A stretch of DNA of 64,000 nt from Sulfobacillus acidophilus DSM 10332 (GCA_000237975.1 CP003179.1:186001-250000); one strand, 5' to 3'; shown: positions 50,429 through 59,645, counted from the first letter of the stretch. The notes: generated by a model not told the origin, from the letters alone. Translations and numbers: made by a program.

Positions 50429-51514
50429 TTAAAATTCACCCCAAAGAATCACGTCGGGGAACCGCCGCCAGACGTGCGTAATCGTGAGGCCGGGGGCTTC
50501 CGGTAAATGAAATCCTGGACCCGCCACCGGCGTGGGCGCGTTTTCTCCGCCCAGAATTTTGGGGGCGATATAACCGACCCAGCTATCGGCTAATCCGGCC
50601 TGAATGAAACTCCAATGAACGGTTGGCCCGCCCTCGACCAATAGCGAAAGTAACCGTCGATCGGCCAATTCCGTTAACACGGCCGTCAGGTCGACTTGAC
50701 CGTGAGGATTGGCCGGGACCCGGATGACTTCACCGCCCGCGGAAAAAATAGCCCGTTCCCATTCGGCGGGAGCGCGGTCGGTGGTGAAGACAAGGGCGGG
50801 CGCGGGCGAATCTTCGGTCAAAAGGCGAGCGGTGGCGGGGGTTCGCCCGTGACTATCCAAGACGACCCGAACCGGATCCCGACGCCGGCCCGGCCCTCGG
50901 TCGGTTAACGCCGGATCGTCCGCTAAAACGGTCCCCACCCCGACCAAAATGGCATCCGTCTCACGGCGCAAACGATGGGCATGGGCGAGTGCCGACTCTG
51001 AGGTCAGGTACTTGGATTCGTGATAGGCGGTGGCGACCTTGCCGTCGAGACTCATGGCGGCTTTCAAGATCACATAAGGCCGGTGTTTTCGGCTCCACGT
51101 CATAAACGGGCGATTCAGCGCTTCGGCTGCCGCTTGACCGTCTCCTACCTCGACGACAATGCCCGCCGCCTGCAACCGTTCGATTCCGTGCCCGGTGACT
51201 TCGGGGTTGGGATCACGCGTCGCTACCACGACTCGGCGAATACCGGCGGCGATAATGGCTTCGGTGCACGGCGGGGTTCGCCCGTGATGGTTGCAAGGCT
51301 CCAACGTGACATATAAGGTGTGGCCGCGAGCGCGATCGCCGGCGGCTTTTAACGCCACGACCTCCGCATGGTCGGTGCCGGCTCGCCGGTGGTAGCCTTC
51401 CCCGATCACCGTCCCTTGGTCATCGACAATAACGGCTCCGACCAGGGGATTGGGCGAGGTGCGTCCGCGCCCCCGTTTTGCCAACTGTAACGCCCGTTTC
51501 ATGGCCGGACTCAT
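50429..51514 (-). CDS. ribD: Bifunctional diaminohydroxyphosphoribosylaminopyrimidine deaminase / reductase
   Basis: The 361-residue product has the deaminase zinc site (DHAEVVAL and LEPCNHHGRTPPC) in the first 145 residues and the DHFR-like reductase after it (PYVILKAAMSLDGKVA, SLLVEGGPTVH). ATG 51514 is chosen, since GGGGTGA lies just upstream and the ATG at 51538 is inside the riboswitch terminator stem. It is the first gene under FMN riboswitch control. Confidence 0.96.
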   Translation of the reverse strand: MSPAMKRALQLAKRGRGRTSPNPLVGAVIVDDQGTVIGEGYHRRAGTDHAEVVALKAAGDRARGHTLYVTLEPCNHHGRTPPCTEAIIAAGIRRVVVATRDPNPEVTGHGIERLQAAGIVVEVGDGQAAAEALNRPFMTWSRKHRPYVILKAAMSLDGKVATAYHESKYLTSESALAHAHRLRRETDAILVGVGTVLADDPALTDRGPGRRRDPVRVVLDSHGRTPATARLLTEDSPAPALVFTTDRAPAEWERAIFSAGGEVIRVPANPHGQVDLTAVLTELADRRLLSLLVEGGPTVHWSFIQAGLADSWVGYIAPKILGGENAPTPVAGPGFHLPEAPGLTITHVWRRFPDVILWGEF

Positions 51515-51526
51515 CGTGGTCACCCC

Positions 51527-51558
51527 AAAAGAAAGCATCCCCCACTCGGGGGGATGGC
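51527..51558 (-). terminator. Riboswitch-controlled terminator
   Basis: On the minus strand CATCCCCC and GGGGGATG (8-bp stem, loop CGAGT) are followed by CTTTCTTTT. Placed between the FMN aptamer and ribD, it is the expression platform. Confidence 0.88.
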
Positions 51559-51579
51559 TACTAAAGAGTATAAAAACCC

Positions 51580-51717
51580 TACCCTTCTCCCATCCAGACT
51601 ATACTGTCGGCGCCGGAATCTCACCGGACTCCTGCCTTTCGGCTCGCGGGCTCCTCGTTCGAGATTACCGCCGGTCAGGAATTGGCGGATTGCCGCCTCA
51701 CCTGGCCCCGAAGGTTT
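51580..51717 (-). ncRNA. FMN riboswitch (RFN element)
   Basis: Reading the minus strand, the conserved blocks appear in order: CTTCGGGGCCAGGTGA, CCTGACCGGCGGTAAT, AGCCCGCGAGCC, TCCGGTGAGATTCCGG, GCCGACAGTATAGTCTGG and ATGGGAGAAG. FMN binding should favour the terminator at 51527-51558 and shut off riboflavin synthesis. Confidence 0.97.
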
Positions 51718-51725
51718 CACGCCTT

Positions 51726-51754
51726 ATACTAGGGGTTTTTGCGGTTTTGGTCAA
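51726..51754 (-). promoter_or_regulatory. Promoter of the riboflavin operon, inside moeA
   Basis: On the minus strand TTGACC (51754-51749), a 17-base spacer and TAGTAT (51731-51726) precede the FMN aptamer. The element lies within the last 26 bases of the moeA coding sequence. Confidence 0.7.
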
Positions 51755-52988
51755 TGTGCGCGGCGTGCAGCGCGGTTAAACCGAGCAGCATGGCAGGTAA
51801 TTCGTCCCCCCGTTGATAGGGGCCGGTATGTTCCGGAACGATCATCAGGGCGTCTACGTCAGCCCAGGAACTTTGCACCGCCGATCCTTGATTGCTATGC
51901 GGCCAGAGCCGAAGGTGTCCGTCCTCAATCACTAAACGGCTGCGCACATAATGCCGGCGGTCGGTAATTTCCGTAAACGGCCGATAAAGGGGCAAGGTCA
52001 CCACCGGCCTTTGCCATTGGTCGTCGCCTAGCCAACGGCGAATAATCGGCCTCACGAAAAGCTCGAACGTGACCAAGGCCGAGACCGGATTGCCCGGTAA
52101 TCCCAGAACCGGAACCGACCCGACGCGGCCGAACGCGACGGGTTTGCCGGGTTTCACGTTAACGCGCCAAAACGTGAGTTCGCCGAGCTCTTCGATCACC
52201 GTCTTAACCAAATCAAAATCTCCCACCGACACGCCTCCGGAACTGATAATCAGGTCGGCTTCGGACTCGGCTTGACGAATCGTCTCTCGAATCGCGTCCA
52301 AGCGATCCGGGGCCGGCGGAAACAAAATCGGTTCGCCCCCCGCTTCTTTGACGGCGGCCAAGAGAGCGTAGCTGTTGGAATTATGAATAGTCCCGGCCGG
52401 TAAAGGCTGACCCGGCTCACGGAGTTCATCGCCCGTGGATAAAATCGCGATCCGTGGGCGACGGGCCACCGGAATCTCGGCCCAGCCCAAAGTCGCCAAA
52501 ATTCCCACTTGGGGTGGAGAAAGACGCGTGCCGCGGCTTAATGCCGCTTGGCCCGGTTGGAAGTCTTCACCGGCCCACCGTAAATGCGCGCCGGGGGTCA
52601 CGGGACGGAAAATCAAGACCTGGCCGTCTGATTGGGTTTTGGTCCATTCGACCGGTACGACGGCATTGGCTCCCGGAGGCACCGGCGCCCCCGTCATGAT
52701 TTTCCAACAGGTCCCGGGCGTCACGGCGTCCTGAACGGGATGGCCGGCACTGACGGTGCCGAGATTCCGGAGTCTCACCGGCTGCTCGGCGGTTGCGGAA
52801 GCCGTATCGTCCGCAATGACCGCATAGCCGTCCATCGAGGTGTTGGTAAACGGGGGGACGGCCATAGGGCTTTGGATATCGTCGGCCAGCACCCGGCCCA
52901 CCGCATCGGTTAACGACACGGTTTCTATTTGGGGACCGGGGCGAATTTGGGACAGAATACGAGATTGAGCGTCTTCCACCGAAATCAT
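51729..52988 (-). CDS. moeA: Molybdopterin molybdenumtransferase MoeA
   Basis: The 419-residue product inserts molybdenum into molybdopterin. It shows PPFTNTSMDGYAV, PPGANAVVPVE, AILSTGDELREPG, SSGGVSVGDFD and GLPGNPVSALVTFELF. The ATG has GGAGGAGG 12 bases upstream. It is divergent from coaX and followed at once by the riboflavin operon promoter. No other molybdenum-cofactor gene is in the window. Confidence 0.95.
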   Translation of the reverse strand: MISVEDAQSRILSQIRPGPQIETVSLTDAVGRVLADDIQSPMAVPPFTNTSMDGYAVIADDTASATAEQPVRLRNLGTVSAGHPVQDAVTPGTCWKIMTGAPVPPGANAVVPVEWTKTQSDGQVLIFRPVTPGAHLRWAGEDFQPGQAALSRGTRLSPPQVGILATLGWAEIPVARRPRIAILSTGDELREPGQPLPAGTIHNSNSYALLAAVKEAGGEPILFPPAPDRLDAIRETIRQAESEADLIISSGGVSVGDFDLVKTVIEELGELTFWRVNVKPGKPVAFGRVGSVPVLGLPGNPVSALVTFELFVRPIIRRWLGDDQWQRPVVTLPLYRPFTEITDRRHYVRSRLVIEDGHLRLWPHSNQGSAVQSSWADVDALMIVPEHTGPYQRGDELPAMLLGLTALHAAHIDQNRKNP

Positions 52989-53059
52989 CGGAATGGGGGC
53001 CTCCTCCTATTCGGGCTACTGCGTTGCCGAGCCGCGGGTTCGTTGCCGCGTTAAGTCTA

Positions 53060-53068
53060 TGGTAGCAT
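53060..53068 (+). promoter_or_regulatory. Extended -10 promoter of coaX
   Basis: TGGTAGCAT lies 28 bases before the coaX GTG. It belongs to the TGGTAnnnT pattern also seen before glmU, mazG and ftsH. Confidence 0.45.
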
Positions 53069-53096
53069 ATGGCTAGGATTTAAAGGGGGCGGCAAT

Positions 53097-53864
53097 GTGG
53101 ACGGCGTGTTGGCCATTGACATCGGGAATACGCACATTAAGTTAGGACTTTATCGTCAAGGGCGCTGGATTAACGAGTGGCGGCTATCCACCGAAATTCG
53201 TCGCACGGCCGACGAGTATCATTTGACGATGCAAGGCTTAATGCGGGAAGCCGGCATTACGCACGTCGAGCGCGTGGTTTTAGCCTCGGTCGTCCCCTTG
53301 CTGACGCCCATATTCGTGCGGGTGGCGCGACATGTCAGCGGTTCGAATCCGCTGGAAATTACTCCGCCGGGTTATGGGTTGGCAATTGATTATCCGGCCG
53401 AGATGCTGGGAGCCGATCGGTTTGTCAATGCCCTGGCCGCCTGGCAGTTGATGAAGCGGCCGGTGGTGGTGGTCGACGTGGGAACCACCGCGACGGTGGA
53501 CGCCGTGGCCGACGCGACGTTTCTGGGCGGCGCGATTGCTCCGGGTCCGCATTTTTTGGTGCAAGCCTTAGCCCAAGGGACTGCGCGGTTACCGCAGGTC
53601 ATGCCGGCCATCGAGGCGTGGGCGATTGGCAAAACCACCCAACAGGCGATTCAAGCCGGGGTCGGGCACGGGTTCGTGGGCATGGTGCGGGCGTTGATTG
53701 AAGAGACACGTTCCGTGATCGGGGCCACCGCACCGATTGTAATGACCGGCGGGTGGGCGACCCGCATTATGCCGTACTTAAATTTGCCGGTGCTGGTCGA
53801 ACCGCGGTTAACGTTGGAGGGGCTCCGCTATGCCGAGGAATGGCATCGTCGACACCAGCCGTAG
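53097..53864 (+). CDS. coaX: Type III pantothenate kinase
   Basis: CoaX carries out the first step of coenzyme A synthesis. The 255-residue product has the actin-like ATPase motifs LAIDIGNTHIKLGLY, PAEMLGADRFVNALAA and VVVDVGTTATVDAV, then GGAIAPGP. GTG 53097 follows GGGGGCGG. coaX after ftsH is the ancestral order; here it is about 18 kb away because of inserted blocks. Confidence 0.95.
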   Translation: MDGVLAIDIGNTHIKLGLYRQGRWINEWRLSTEIRRTADEYHLTMQGLMREAGITHVERVVLASVVPLLTPIFVRVARHVSGSNPLEITPPGYGLAIDYPAEMLGADRFVNALAAWQLMKRPVVVVDVGTTATVDAVADATFLGGAIAPGPHFLVQALAQGTARLPQVMPAIEAWAIGKTTQQAIQAGVGHGFVGMVRALIEETRSVIGATAPIVMTGGWATRIMPYLNLPVLVEPRLTLEGLRYAEEWHRRHQP

Positions 53865-53918
53865 CGATTAACCTCTTCGGCATCCGGTGCATAAGGTACG
53901 CCGGGGAGGGTAATCGTG

Positions 53919-55199
53919 ATGCCGCATGATCCGAAATCCCAACTGGGACGGTTATTTGATCGCTGTTTAATTGACCGCCATCCGGTTACCGCGCTTTGGT
54001 GGCGTGGAGATCAAAAAATTACGCGGTTGCTGCCCGAATGGTCGGCTGACGCATTTAGTCAAGAATCGGCCCGGTGGCTTCATTTGTCGCAGAAAACCGG
54101 TGGGATCGAGGATGGGGAGATTCGTCACTGGGGACGCTATGCAAGATGGGCTCACCAACGGATTCAAGAAGAATCGTGGCGGAATGCTTGGGCAGTTCTA
54201 CAGCACCTGGTGATGGTCTTAACGGTGGTCGAGCTTTTGGATCCGGAAGGGGCCCGCTTTCCGCGAGAGCCCTTACTGGGTCAGATGACCCGATGGCTCG
54301 ATCGGATTCAAGGAACGGGCCATCACGGCTATTGGGGAAAAACCTATCTCGACTACTGGCAGCAATTGGCGTTAAAGAACGTAGCCCGGCTCCAACCGCC
54401 CTCACCCCTGCGCGACTGGGAGGGGCTCACCCAGGGGCTTACGCAGGCAATTAACCGGTTCGTCGAACGACAAAACCTGCTCACGTCCGGTTCGGGGAGT
54501 GATGCGCCCTGGGTGCCGCCCGCTCACGTATCGGATCGGGAATGGGTCGTACGTCGACAAGAATTTCTAAAAACGTCTCCCTTGCCGAAGCCCCCTCCGC
54601 TGGACAATTGGCCGCTGTTTCCGGTCGGTTTGTCGAGTGACGAGGTCGCTAAACCGACGATTAGCAGTTGGTGGCTTAAACCCGGTCGGCATAAAGATAC
54701 CTTGGTTCACCCTCATCAGGGCGCCTGGCGGGATGCGATTGGGGCGCTATGGACGGTTTGGCGGGAGAGCGCCGGCGGGCACGCCTTAACCTGGGCGCTG
54801 ACTCCTCCGATGTTTATTCAGGGCCCGCTATGGGCTTTGGTGTCCGATGCCGCCCAACGATGGCCCGCATGGCCGCCGGCAAGTCACGGCTATTTGGCGT
54901 GGTGGATGCAATGGAAACAGGCGTTGGCCGTGGCAGATGCCTGGCTTTGGTTGGAAGGGGGCGATCCGGACGAGGTGCTTAAATTTTTGGAACGATGGGT
55001 TTCGACCGGTTCAGCTCAATTTTGGGTGGTTTATTTAAAGACGCATCCCGGGGAGATGATGATGACCTGGCGAGCTTATCGGTATTGGACCGAGGCGCAT
55101 CAGGGAAAACCGTATTGGACCCAATTGCCGATTATGCCCGATCGGTTGTTCCGGGCCGATACTTGGCCCCCAGGCGACCAATGGGGATCGGCCGGGTGA
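53919..55199 (+). CDS. Tryptophan-rich protein of unknown function
   Basis: The 426-residue product has no signal peptide or clear membrane span, and is very rich in Trp (over 25 residues), often in W..W pairs such as ALWWRG, SSWWLKPG and YLAWWMQW. A proline-rich linker (PLPKPPPLDNWP) lies near residue 228. I recognise no family. ATG 53919 follows GGGGAGGG; GTG 53916 is the alternative. Codon use looks like the neighbours, so recent transfer is not evident. Confidence 0.6.
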   Translation: MPHDPKSQLGRLFDRCLIDRHPVTALWWRGDQKITRLLPEWSADAFSQESARWLHLSQKTGGIEDGEIRHWGRYARWAHQRIQEESWRNAWAVLQHLVMVLTVVELLDPEGARFPREPLLGQMTRWLDRIQGTGHHGYWGKTYLDYWQQLALKNVARLQPPSPLRDWEGLTQGLTQAINRFVERQNLLTSGSGSDAPWVPPAHVSDREWVVRRQEFLKTSPLPKPPPLDNWPLFPVGLSSDEVAKPTISSWWLKPGRHKDTLVHPHQGAWRDAIGALWTVWRESAGGHALTWALTPPMFIQGPLWALVSDAAQRWPAWPPASHGYLAWWMQWKQALAVADAWLWLEGGDPDEVLKFLERWVSTGSAQFWVVYLKTHPGEMMMTWRAYRYWTEAHQGKPYWTQLPIMPDRLFRADTWPPGDQWGSAG

Positions 55200-55466
55200 C
55201 CCCCGATTGCCGTTTTTCCTTAAAAATAAAAGGACTGGAACGAAGTTTCGTTGCCTCGAAATAAACGGTCTTTGAAAATCGTATCCTAAAGGGGCCTTGT
55301 TCCGGGGGTGCGCGGGGCATAACCGGGGTTGGAGCCACAGCCGATCCGTCGGATCGCGATCCGAACGGTGCCGTTAAGACGGATTGCTGTTTCGGGTCGT
55401 CTCGGAGGTGGCGATTCTCAGAGGAGTCGGCCTCCTATGGTGCCGACGACCAACGAGATAACGGCG
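55200..55466. other. Gene-free stretch next to decayed genes
   Basis: No plausible coding frame, RNA or mobile element is recognised. The short palindromic run GATCCGTCGGATC near 55345 is the only visible feature. Together with the pseudogenes that follow it looks like a decayed segment. Confidence 0.4.
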
Positions 55467-55718
55467 TTATTCCTCAAAAATATCCGCTTGCGTTCCCGTG
55501 CGAAGCAAAACTAATTCTTGTTTTGCCAGGTCTATCCGATAGATTAATAACCAATCGGGTTCCACGTGGACATCACGCCAGTCATGGAGTTCCCCCGTTA
55601 AGGCATGATCCCGATAGCGCGGAGGAAGCGGTTCGCTGGCCAGTCACCATTTCCAATTTTGTCATATCTTTATGAGCCGCACCATTTTCTTGACGTCGCG
55701 CTCAAAGCGCGTGGTCAC
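55467..55718 (-). pseudogene. Decayed YafQ/RelE-type mRNA interferase toxin
   Basis: Three minus-strand frames in order give VTTRFERDVKKMVRLI (55718-55671), then KDMTKLEMV, then LASEPLPPRYRDHALTGELH and DWRDVHVEPDWLLIYRID up to TAA at 55467. Joined, these follow the YafQ family from N- to C-terminus. Two frameshifts in the first third break the gene, so no working toxin can be made. Confidence 0.8.
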
Positions 55719-55741
55719 CCGGATTGTGGGATTGGGCACCG

Positions 55742-55837
55742 TTATTCAGTCAACCGTTTAAAGAGGTCTGGGGTGGTGAGAAAGGTTTGGCCGCCACCCG
55801 CCTCGCGCGACGTTCGGGGGATACGGCATTCAGGAAT
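55742..55837 (-). pseudogene. Antitoxin remnant (RelB/DinJ C-terminal part)
   Basis: Just upstream of the toxin remnant one frame reads IPRTSREAGGGQTFLTTPDL then FKRLTE and stop, which resembles the C-terminus of RelB/DinJ antitoxins. No N-terminal DNA-binding part or start codon is recognisable upstream. The 8-bp inverted repeat CGGCATTC/GAATGCCG (55824-55831, 55852-55859) lies at its truncated end. Confidence 0.5.
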
Positions 55838-55919
55838 CTTCCCGTAACGCAGAATGCCGGGTATTTCGGCTTGACGGCACGGCACTTTTTTTGAGGACTT
55901 TTTTAGGTCCATCGATTAC

Positions 55920-55948
55920 TTGACCCTATCCGCCCCTGGATCTATAAT
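55920..55948 (+). promoter_or_regulatory. Sigma-A promoter of the dus operon
   Basis: TTGACC (55920-55925), a 17-base spacer and TATAAT (55943-55948) lie 33 bases before the dus ATG. Confidence 0.85.
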
Positions 55949-55980
55949 ATTTAGGCAATTTTTAGGGGGAGGGGACCTTG

Positions 55981-56967
55981 ATGCAAATTGGCTCGATCAC
56001 GATCGATCCGCCGGTGTTATTGGCACCGATGGCTGGGGTTTCCAATCGGGCGTTTCGTGCCATCGCGCGCAGTCAAGGGGCCACACTCTGTACGACGGAA
56101 ATGGTGAACGCGAATGCTTTATTGCACCATAGTGCCAAAAGCTATTGGCTCATGGAGCTGGATCCGGGCGAAACCCCGGTAGGCATTCAAATAGCCGGCA
56201 GCGACCCCGACGTGATGGCCGCGGCGGCTCGTGAAGCCGAAGCCCACGGTGCTGATCTCATCGATATCAATATGGGGTGTCCGGTACCCAAAGTGGTTAA
56301 AAACGGGGATGGCTCGGCATTATTAACCGACGAGGATCGGGCGGTGGCAGTGGTTGAAGCGGTCGTCCAAGCGGTCACGATCCCCGTGACGGTTAAAATG
56401 CGAGCGGGTTGGGACCATGACTCCATTACCGCACCGGCGTTAGCGGAACAATTTGAGCGGGTCGGGGTAAAAGCTGTTGCAGTGCACGCGCGGACGCGAT
56501 CGGATCAATATGTGAGACCGGCCAACTGGGATTTTATCCGGCAAGTCAAAGAGCGCGTCAGTATTCCGGTGATCGGTAACGGGGATGTGCATACGCCGGC
56601 GGATGCCCTCCGAATGATGGAGTTGACGGGGTGCGACGCGGTGATGATTGGCAGAGCCTCGTTTGGCGATCCGTGGATTTTTCGGCGGATTAGCTATTAC
56701 TGGCAAACGGGAGAAGAGCTTCCGCCCCCTACGGCCGATGAACGTGCGCAAATGGCCCTTTGGCATCTTGAACGGATGGTGGCCATCAAAGGGGAAGCGG
56801 TGGCTGTCCGCGAAATGCGCAAACAATTGGCGTGGTATCTTAAGGGTACGCCCGGATCGGCTCAATATCGCCAACGTTGCTATGCCCTGAATACGGAAGC
56901 CGAGGCACGGGCCCTCGTGGAGGAATGGCGAGAGCATGCACAGGATCAGGAGCTGGCATGGAATTAG
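55981..56967 (+). CDS. dusB: tRNA-dihydrouridine synthase (DusB type)
   Basis: The 328-residue flavoenzyme reduces uridines in tRNA. It has LLAPMAGVSNRAFRAI, INMGCPVPKVVKNGDGSAL (with the catalytic Cys in MGCP), VKMRAGWD, GNGDVHTPADA and MIGRASFGDPWIF. ATG 55981 follows GGGGGAGGGG; the TTG just before it is less likely. It overlaps the next regulator gene and forms the Bacillus-like dus...lysS block. Confidence 0.95.
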   Translation: MQIGSITIDPPVLLAPMAGVSNRAFRAIARSQGATLCTTEMVNANALLHHSAKSYWLMELDPGETPVGIQIAGSDPDVMAAAAREAEAHGADLIDINMGCPVPKVVKNGDGSALLTDEDRAVAVVEAVVQAVTIPVTVKMRAGWDHDSITAPALAEQFERVGVKAVAVHARTRSDQYVRPANWDFIRQVKERVSIPVIGNGDVHTPADALRMMELTGCDAVMIGRASFGDPWIFRRISYYWQTGEELPPPTADERAQMALWHLERMVAIKGEAVAVREMRKQLAWYLKGTPGSAQYRQRCYALNTEAEARALVEEWREHAQDQELAWN

Positions 56968-57473
56968 TCCGGATTGGAGATAAGTTAGTCAGTCTGGAAA
57001 AAATCTACGCGATGGTCGAAGACATTTTAAAAGCGCGGGAACGGGGGTTATCGCAGTCGGAGGTGGCAACCCGGTATGGGGTGGATCGCCCCTTCGTGTC
57101 CCGTCTGGAAGCCTTGGGAGAAGTCCGAAAAGGCCGCTCCATTGCCGTGATCGGGTTTCCCGTGGCCAATCCCCAGGCGGTGTATGCCTTAACCGAGCGA
57201 TTGGGCGTCGATTTTACCTGGGTAATGACCGATCAAGAACGGCGGACGTTTGCGGAATCGAAAAACGGGATTGAACTGGTCAACGAGATTTTCCGCATGG
57301 CCCAGCAAGTGCGCCGTTATGACGCGGTCATCCTCATGGCGTCCAATGCCCGTGTGCGCCTCTTGTCCCAACTTTTGGACGCTCATCAGGTCATCCCGCT
57401 CATTTTGGGTCCCACCCCGCTGACCCAAGACGTGCCGGTGGATCTCGACCAGTTGGCCGCCATTATCCGGTAA
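56958..57473 (+). CDS. HTH transcriptional regulator, function unknown
   Basis: The 171-residue product has a helix-turn-helix near the start (GLSQSEVATRYGVDRPFVSRL) and a C-terminal domain with a Rossmann-like pattern (SIAVIGFPVANPQAVYAL, DAVILMASNARVRLLSQLL). I know homologous unnamed regulators beside greA in related deep-branching Firmicutes. ATG 56958 fits because it overlaps the end of dusB behind CAGGAG. Targets unknown. Confidence 0.75.
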   Translation: MELVRIGDKLVSLEKIYAMVEDILKARERGLSQSEVATRYGVDRPFVSRLEALGEVRKGRSIAVIGFPVANPQAVYALTERLGVDFTWVMTDQERRTFAESKNGIELVNEIFRMAQQVRRYDAVILMASNARVRLLSQLLDAHQVIPLILGPTPLTQDVPVDLDQLAAIIR

Positions 57474-57606
57474 CTTCAAACCGGGCAAGAAGGATAAGGG
57501 CTTCCGGTGTCGAATCTCCCGAAGTAATGCGTTTTTGCATAGCAACTTGCACGATAACGTACCATCGTGGTAATAAGAGGGGTAATTAAGAAAAGAGGGA
57601 TACGCT

Positions 57607-58080
57607 GTGGCGGATAAAGAGCTGTTGATTTCTCAAGAAGGCCTCAAAAAGCTGGAAGCGGAATTGGAGTATTTAACCACCGTGAAGCGGCGTGAGGTGG
57701 CTGAGCGTATTAAAACGGCTCGTGAGTTTGGCGACATTTCCGAGAACTCGGAATACGAAGATGCCAAAAATGAACAAGCCTTTATTGAGGGGCGAATTCA
57801 GACCATCGAGAAAATGCTGCGGCAGGCCCGGGTGGTGAACGATCAGGATCAAGATCCGAACATCGTCCACATTGGCTCGCGGGTCACGGTACGCGATCTT
57901 GAGGATCAACTCGAAGAGGACTATTTTATCGTAGGGGCCACCGAGGCCGATCCGATGAAAAACCGGATTTCCAACGAGTCGCCCGTCGGCAAGGCCTTAT
58001 TAGGCGCGCGCGTGGGCGAAGAAGTCGAGGTCAGTGCGCCGGTGGGTAAAATTCGCTTGAAAGTGATCAAGATTTCCTAA
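57607..58080 (+). CDS. greA: Transcription elongation factor GreA
   Basis: GreA rescues backtracked RNA polymerase by stimulating RNA cleavage. The 157-residue product has the coiled-coil hairpin with the acidic tip GDISENSEYEDAKNEQ and the C-terminal FKBP-like domain (IGSRVTVRDLED, ISNESPVGKALLGARVGEEV). The GTG start has AAGAGGGA upstream. lysS follows after 11 bases. Confidence 0.97.
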   Translation: MADKELLISQEGLKKLEAELEYLTTVKRREVAERIKTAREFGDISENSEYEDAKNEQAFIEGRIQTIEKMLRQARVVNDQDQDPNIVHIGSRVTVRDLEDQLEEDYFIVGATEADPMKNRISNESPVGKALLGARVGEEVEVSAPVGKIRLKVIKIS

Positions 58081-58091
58081 GGGGGATATCG

Positions 58092-59582
58092 GTGTCGGAA
58101 GCCGAAGGGCATTATAGCCCGCGTCAGGTGCGGCTGGAAAAATTAGCGGCGATGCGTCAACGAGGGGTGGATCCGTTTCGGGAGACGGTCTACCCCGTTA
58201 CGGCGTATAGTCGTCAAATTGTCGACGGGTTTTCGGAATACGAGGGGCAAACGGTGCGGGTGGCGGGACGGATTATGGCGATTCGCCATCACGGGCGTGC
58301 ACAATTTATCGACTTACACGACCAAGAGGGCCGGATTCAATGTCATTTACGGGCAGACAAACTCGGGGACGACGCCTATCAAATCGCGGATCTTTTGGAT
58401 CTGGGCGATATTGTCGGGATTGAGGGGGTCGTGTTTAAGACCCGCCGAGGAGAGGTCACGGTGGAAGCCGGTACGTTAACCGTACTGGCCAAGAGTTTAC
58501 AGGACATGCCCGAAAAACGGCATGGGCTGACGAATATTGATTTACGGTACCGTCAACGGTATCTGGATCTTTTGGTCAATCCGGATGTCCGCCGGGTTTT
58601 TGCCCTGCGCACGCAGATTCTCCAATTCATTCGGACCTTTTTGCAAGGGCGGGGCTTTATGGAAGTGGAAACTCCGGTGTTACAGCCGCTTGCGGGGGGA
58701 ACCGAAGCCCGTCCGTTTGTTACGCATCATAACGCGCTCGATATGACGCTTTACCTGCGGATTGCCATGGAACTGCATTTAAAGCGGTTAATCGTTGGCG
58801 GATTTGATCGCGTCTACGAATTGGGGCGGGTATTTCGCAACGAAGGGATATCCACCCGGCATAACCCGGAGTTTACGATGTTGGAGCTATACCAAGCGTA
58901 CACGGACTATCAAGGGATGATGGAGCTGACCGAATCCTTATTGCACGGGCTGGCGTTGGCTCTATTTGGACAGGCTACGGTTGAATACCAAGGCACGACA
59001 CTCGACTTTACGCCCCCCTACCCGAGGGTGGATCTCGTCGCCCGTTTTCGGGAGAAAACCGGCGTCGACTGGCAAAGCGTGCACTCGCGTGAAGACGCGC
59101 ACCAACTGGCGCGGCGTTTAGGGATTCAGGTCGATCCGGCCTTTGACCGAGCACAGGTATTGGACAAGATTGTGGGGCAGGTGGTCGAACCTGATCTGGT
59201 CCAACCGACGTTTCTTTGGCATCATCCGGTGGATATCTCGCCATTAGCCAAACGCGATCCGGAGGCCCCTTGGCTGACCGAGCGCTTTGAATTGTTTGTG
59301 GCCGGGCGCGAGTTGGCGAACGCGTTTTCCGAATTGAACGATCCGCTTGATCAACGCGAGCGGTTTTTAATCCAACAAGAGGCGCGGCGCGCCGGTAATG
59401 ACGAAATTCCGCCGTTGGACGAGGATTTTCTTCTGGCGCTGGAGCATGGTATGCCGCCGACCGGAGGGCTTGGCATCGGGATTGACCGGTTAGTGATGTT
59501 AATGACCAATAGCCCGTCCATTCGGGACGTCATCTTTTTCCCCACGATGCGTCCATTGGCGAGTGACGAGGAGTCCGGCTAG
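58092..59582 (+). CDS. lysS: Lysyl-tRNA synthetase (class II)
   Basis: The 496-residue product has an N-terminal OB-fold anticodon domain (VRVAGRIMAIRHHGRAQFIDLHD in part) and class II motifs: FMEVETPVLQPLAGG (motif 1 end), VYELGRVFRNEG (motif 2) and GGLGIGIDRLVML (motif 3). GTG 58092 follows GGGGGATA. Its position behind dus and greA matches the Bacillus end of this neighbourhood. Confidence 0.97.
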   Translation: MSEAEGHYSPRQVRLEKLAAMRQRGVDPFRETVYPVTAYSRQIVDGFSEYEGQTVRVAGRIMAIRHHGRAQFIDLHDQEGRIQCHLRADKLGDDAYQIADLLDLGDIVGIEGVVFKTRRGEVTVEAGTLTVLAKSLQDMPEKRHGLTNIDLRYRQRYLDLLVNPDVRRVFALRTQILQFIRTFLQGRGFMEVETPVLQPLAGGTEARPFVTHHNALDMTLYLRIAMELHLKRLIVGGFDRVYELGRVFRNEGISTRHNPEFTMLELYQAYTDYQGMMELTESLLHGLALALFGQATVEYQGTTLDFTPPYPRVDLVARFREKTGVDWQSVHSREDAHQLARRLGIQVDPAFDRAQVLDKIVGQVVEPDLVQPTFLWHHPVDISPLAKRDPEAPWLTERFELFVAGRELANAFSELNDPLDQRERFLIQQEARRAGNDEIPPLDEDFLLALEHGMPPTGGLGIGIDRLVMLMTNSPSIRDVIFFPTMRPLASDEESG

Positions 59583-59645
59583 CCAAACGGAGAGCACTTC
59601 TATACAATAGCTGTGGACAAAATGGTGCACAGCGGAGGGACACCG

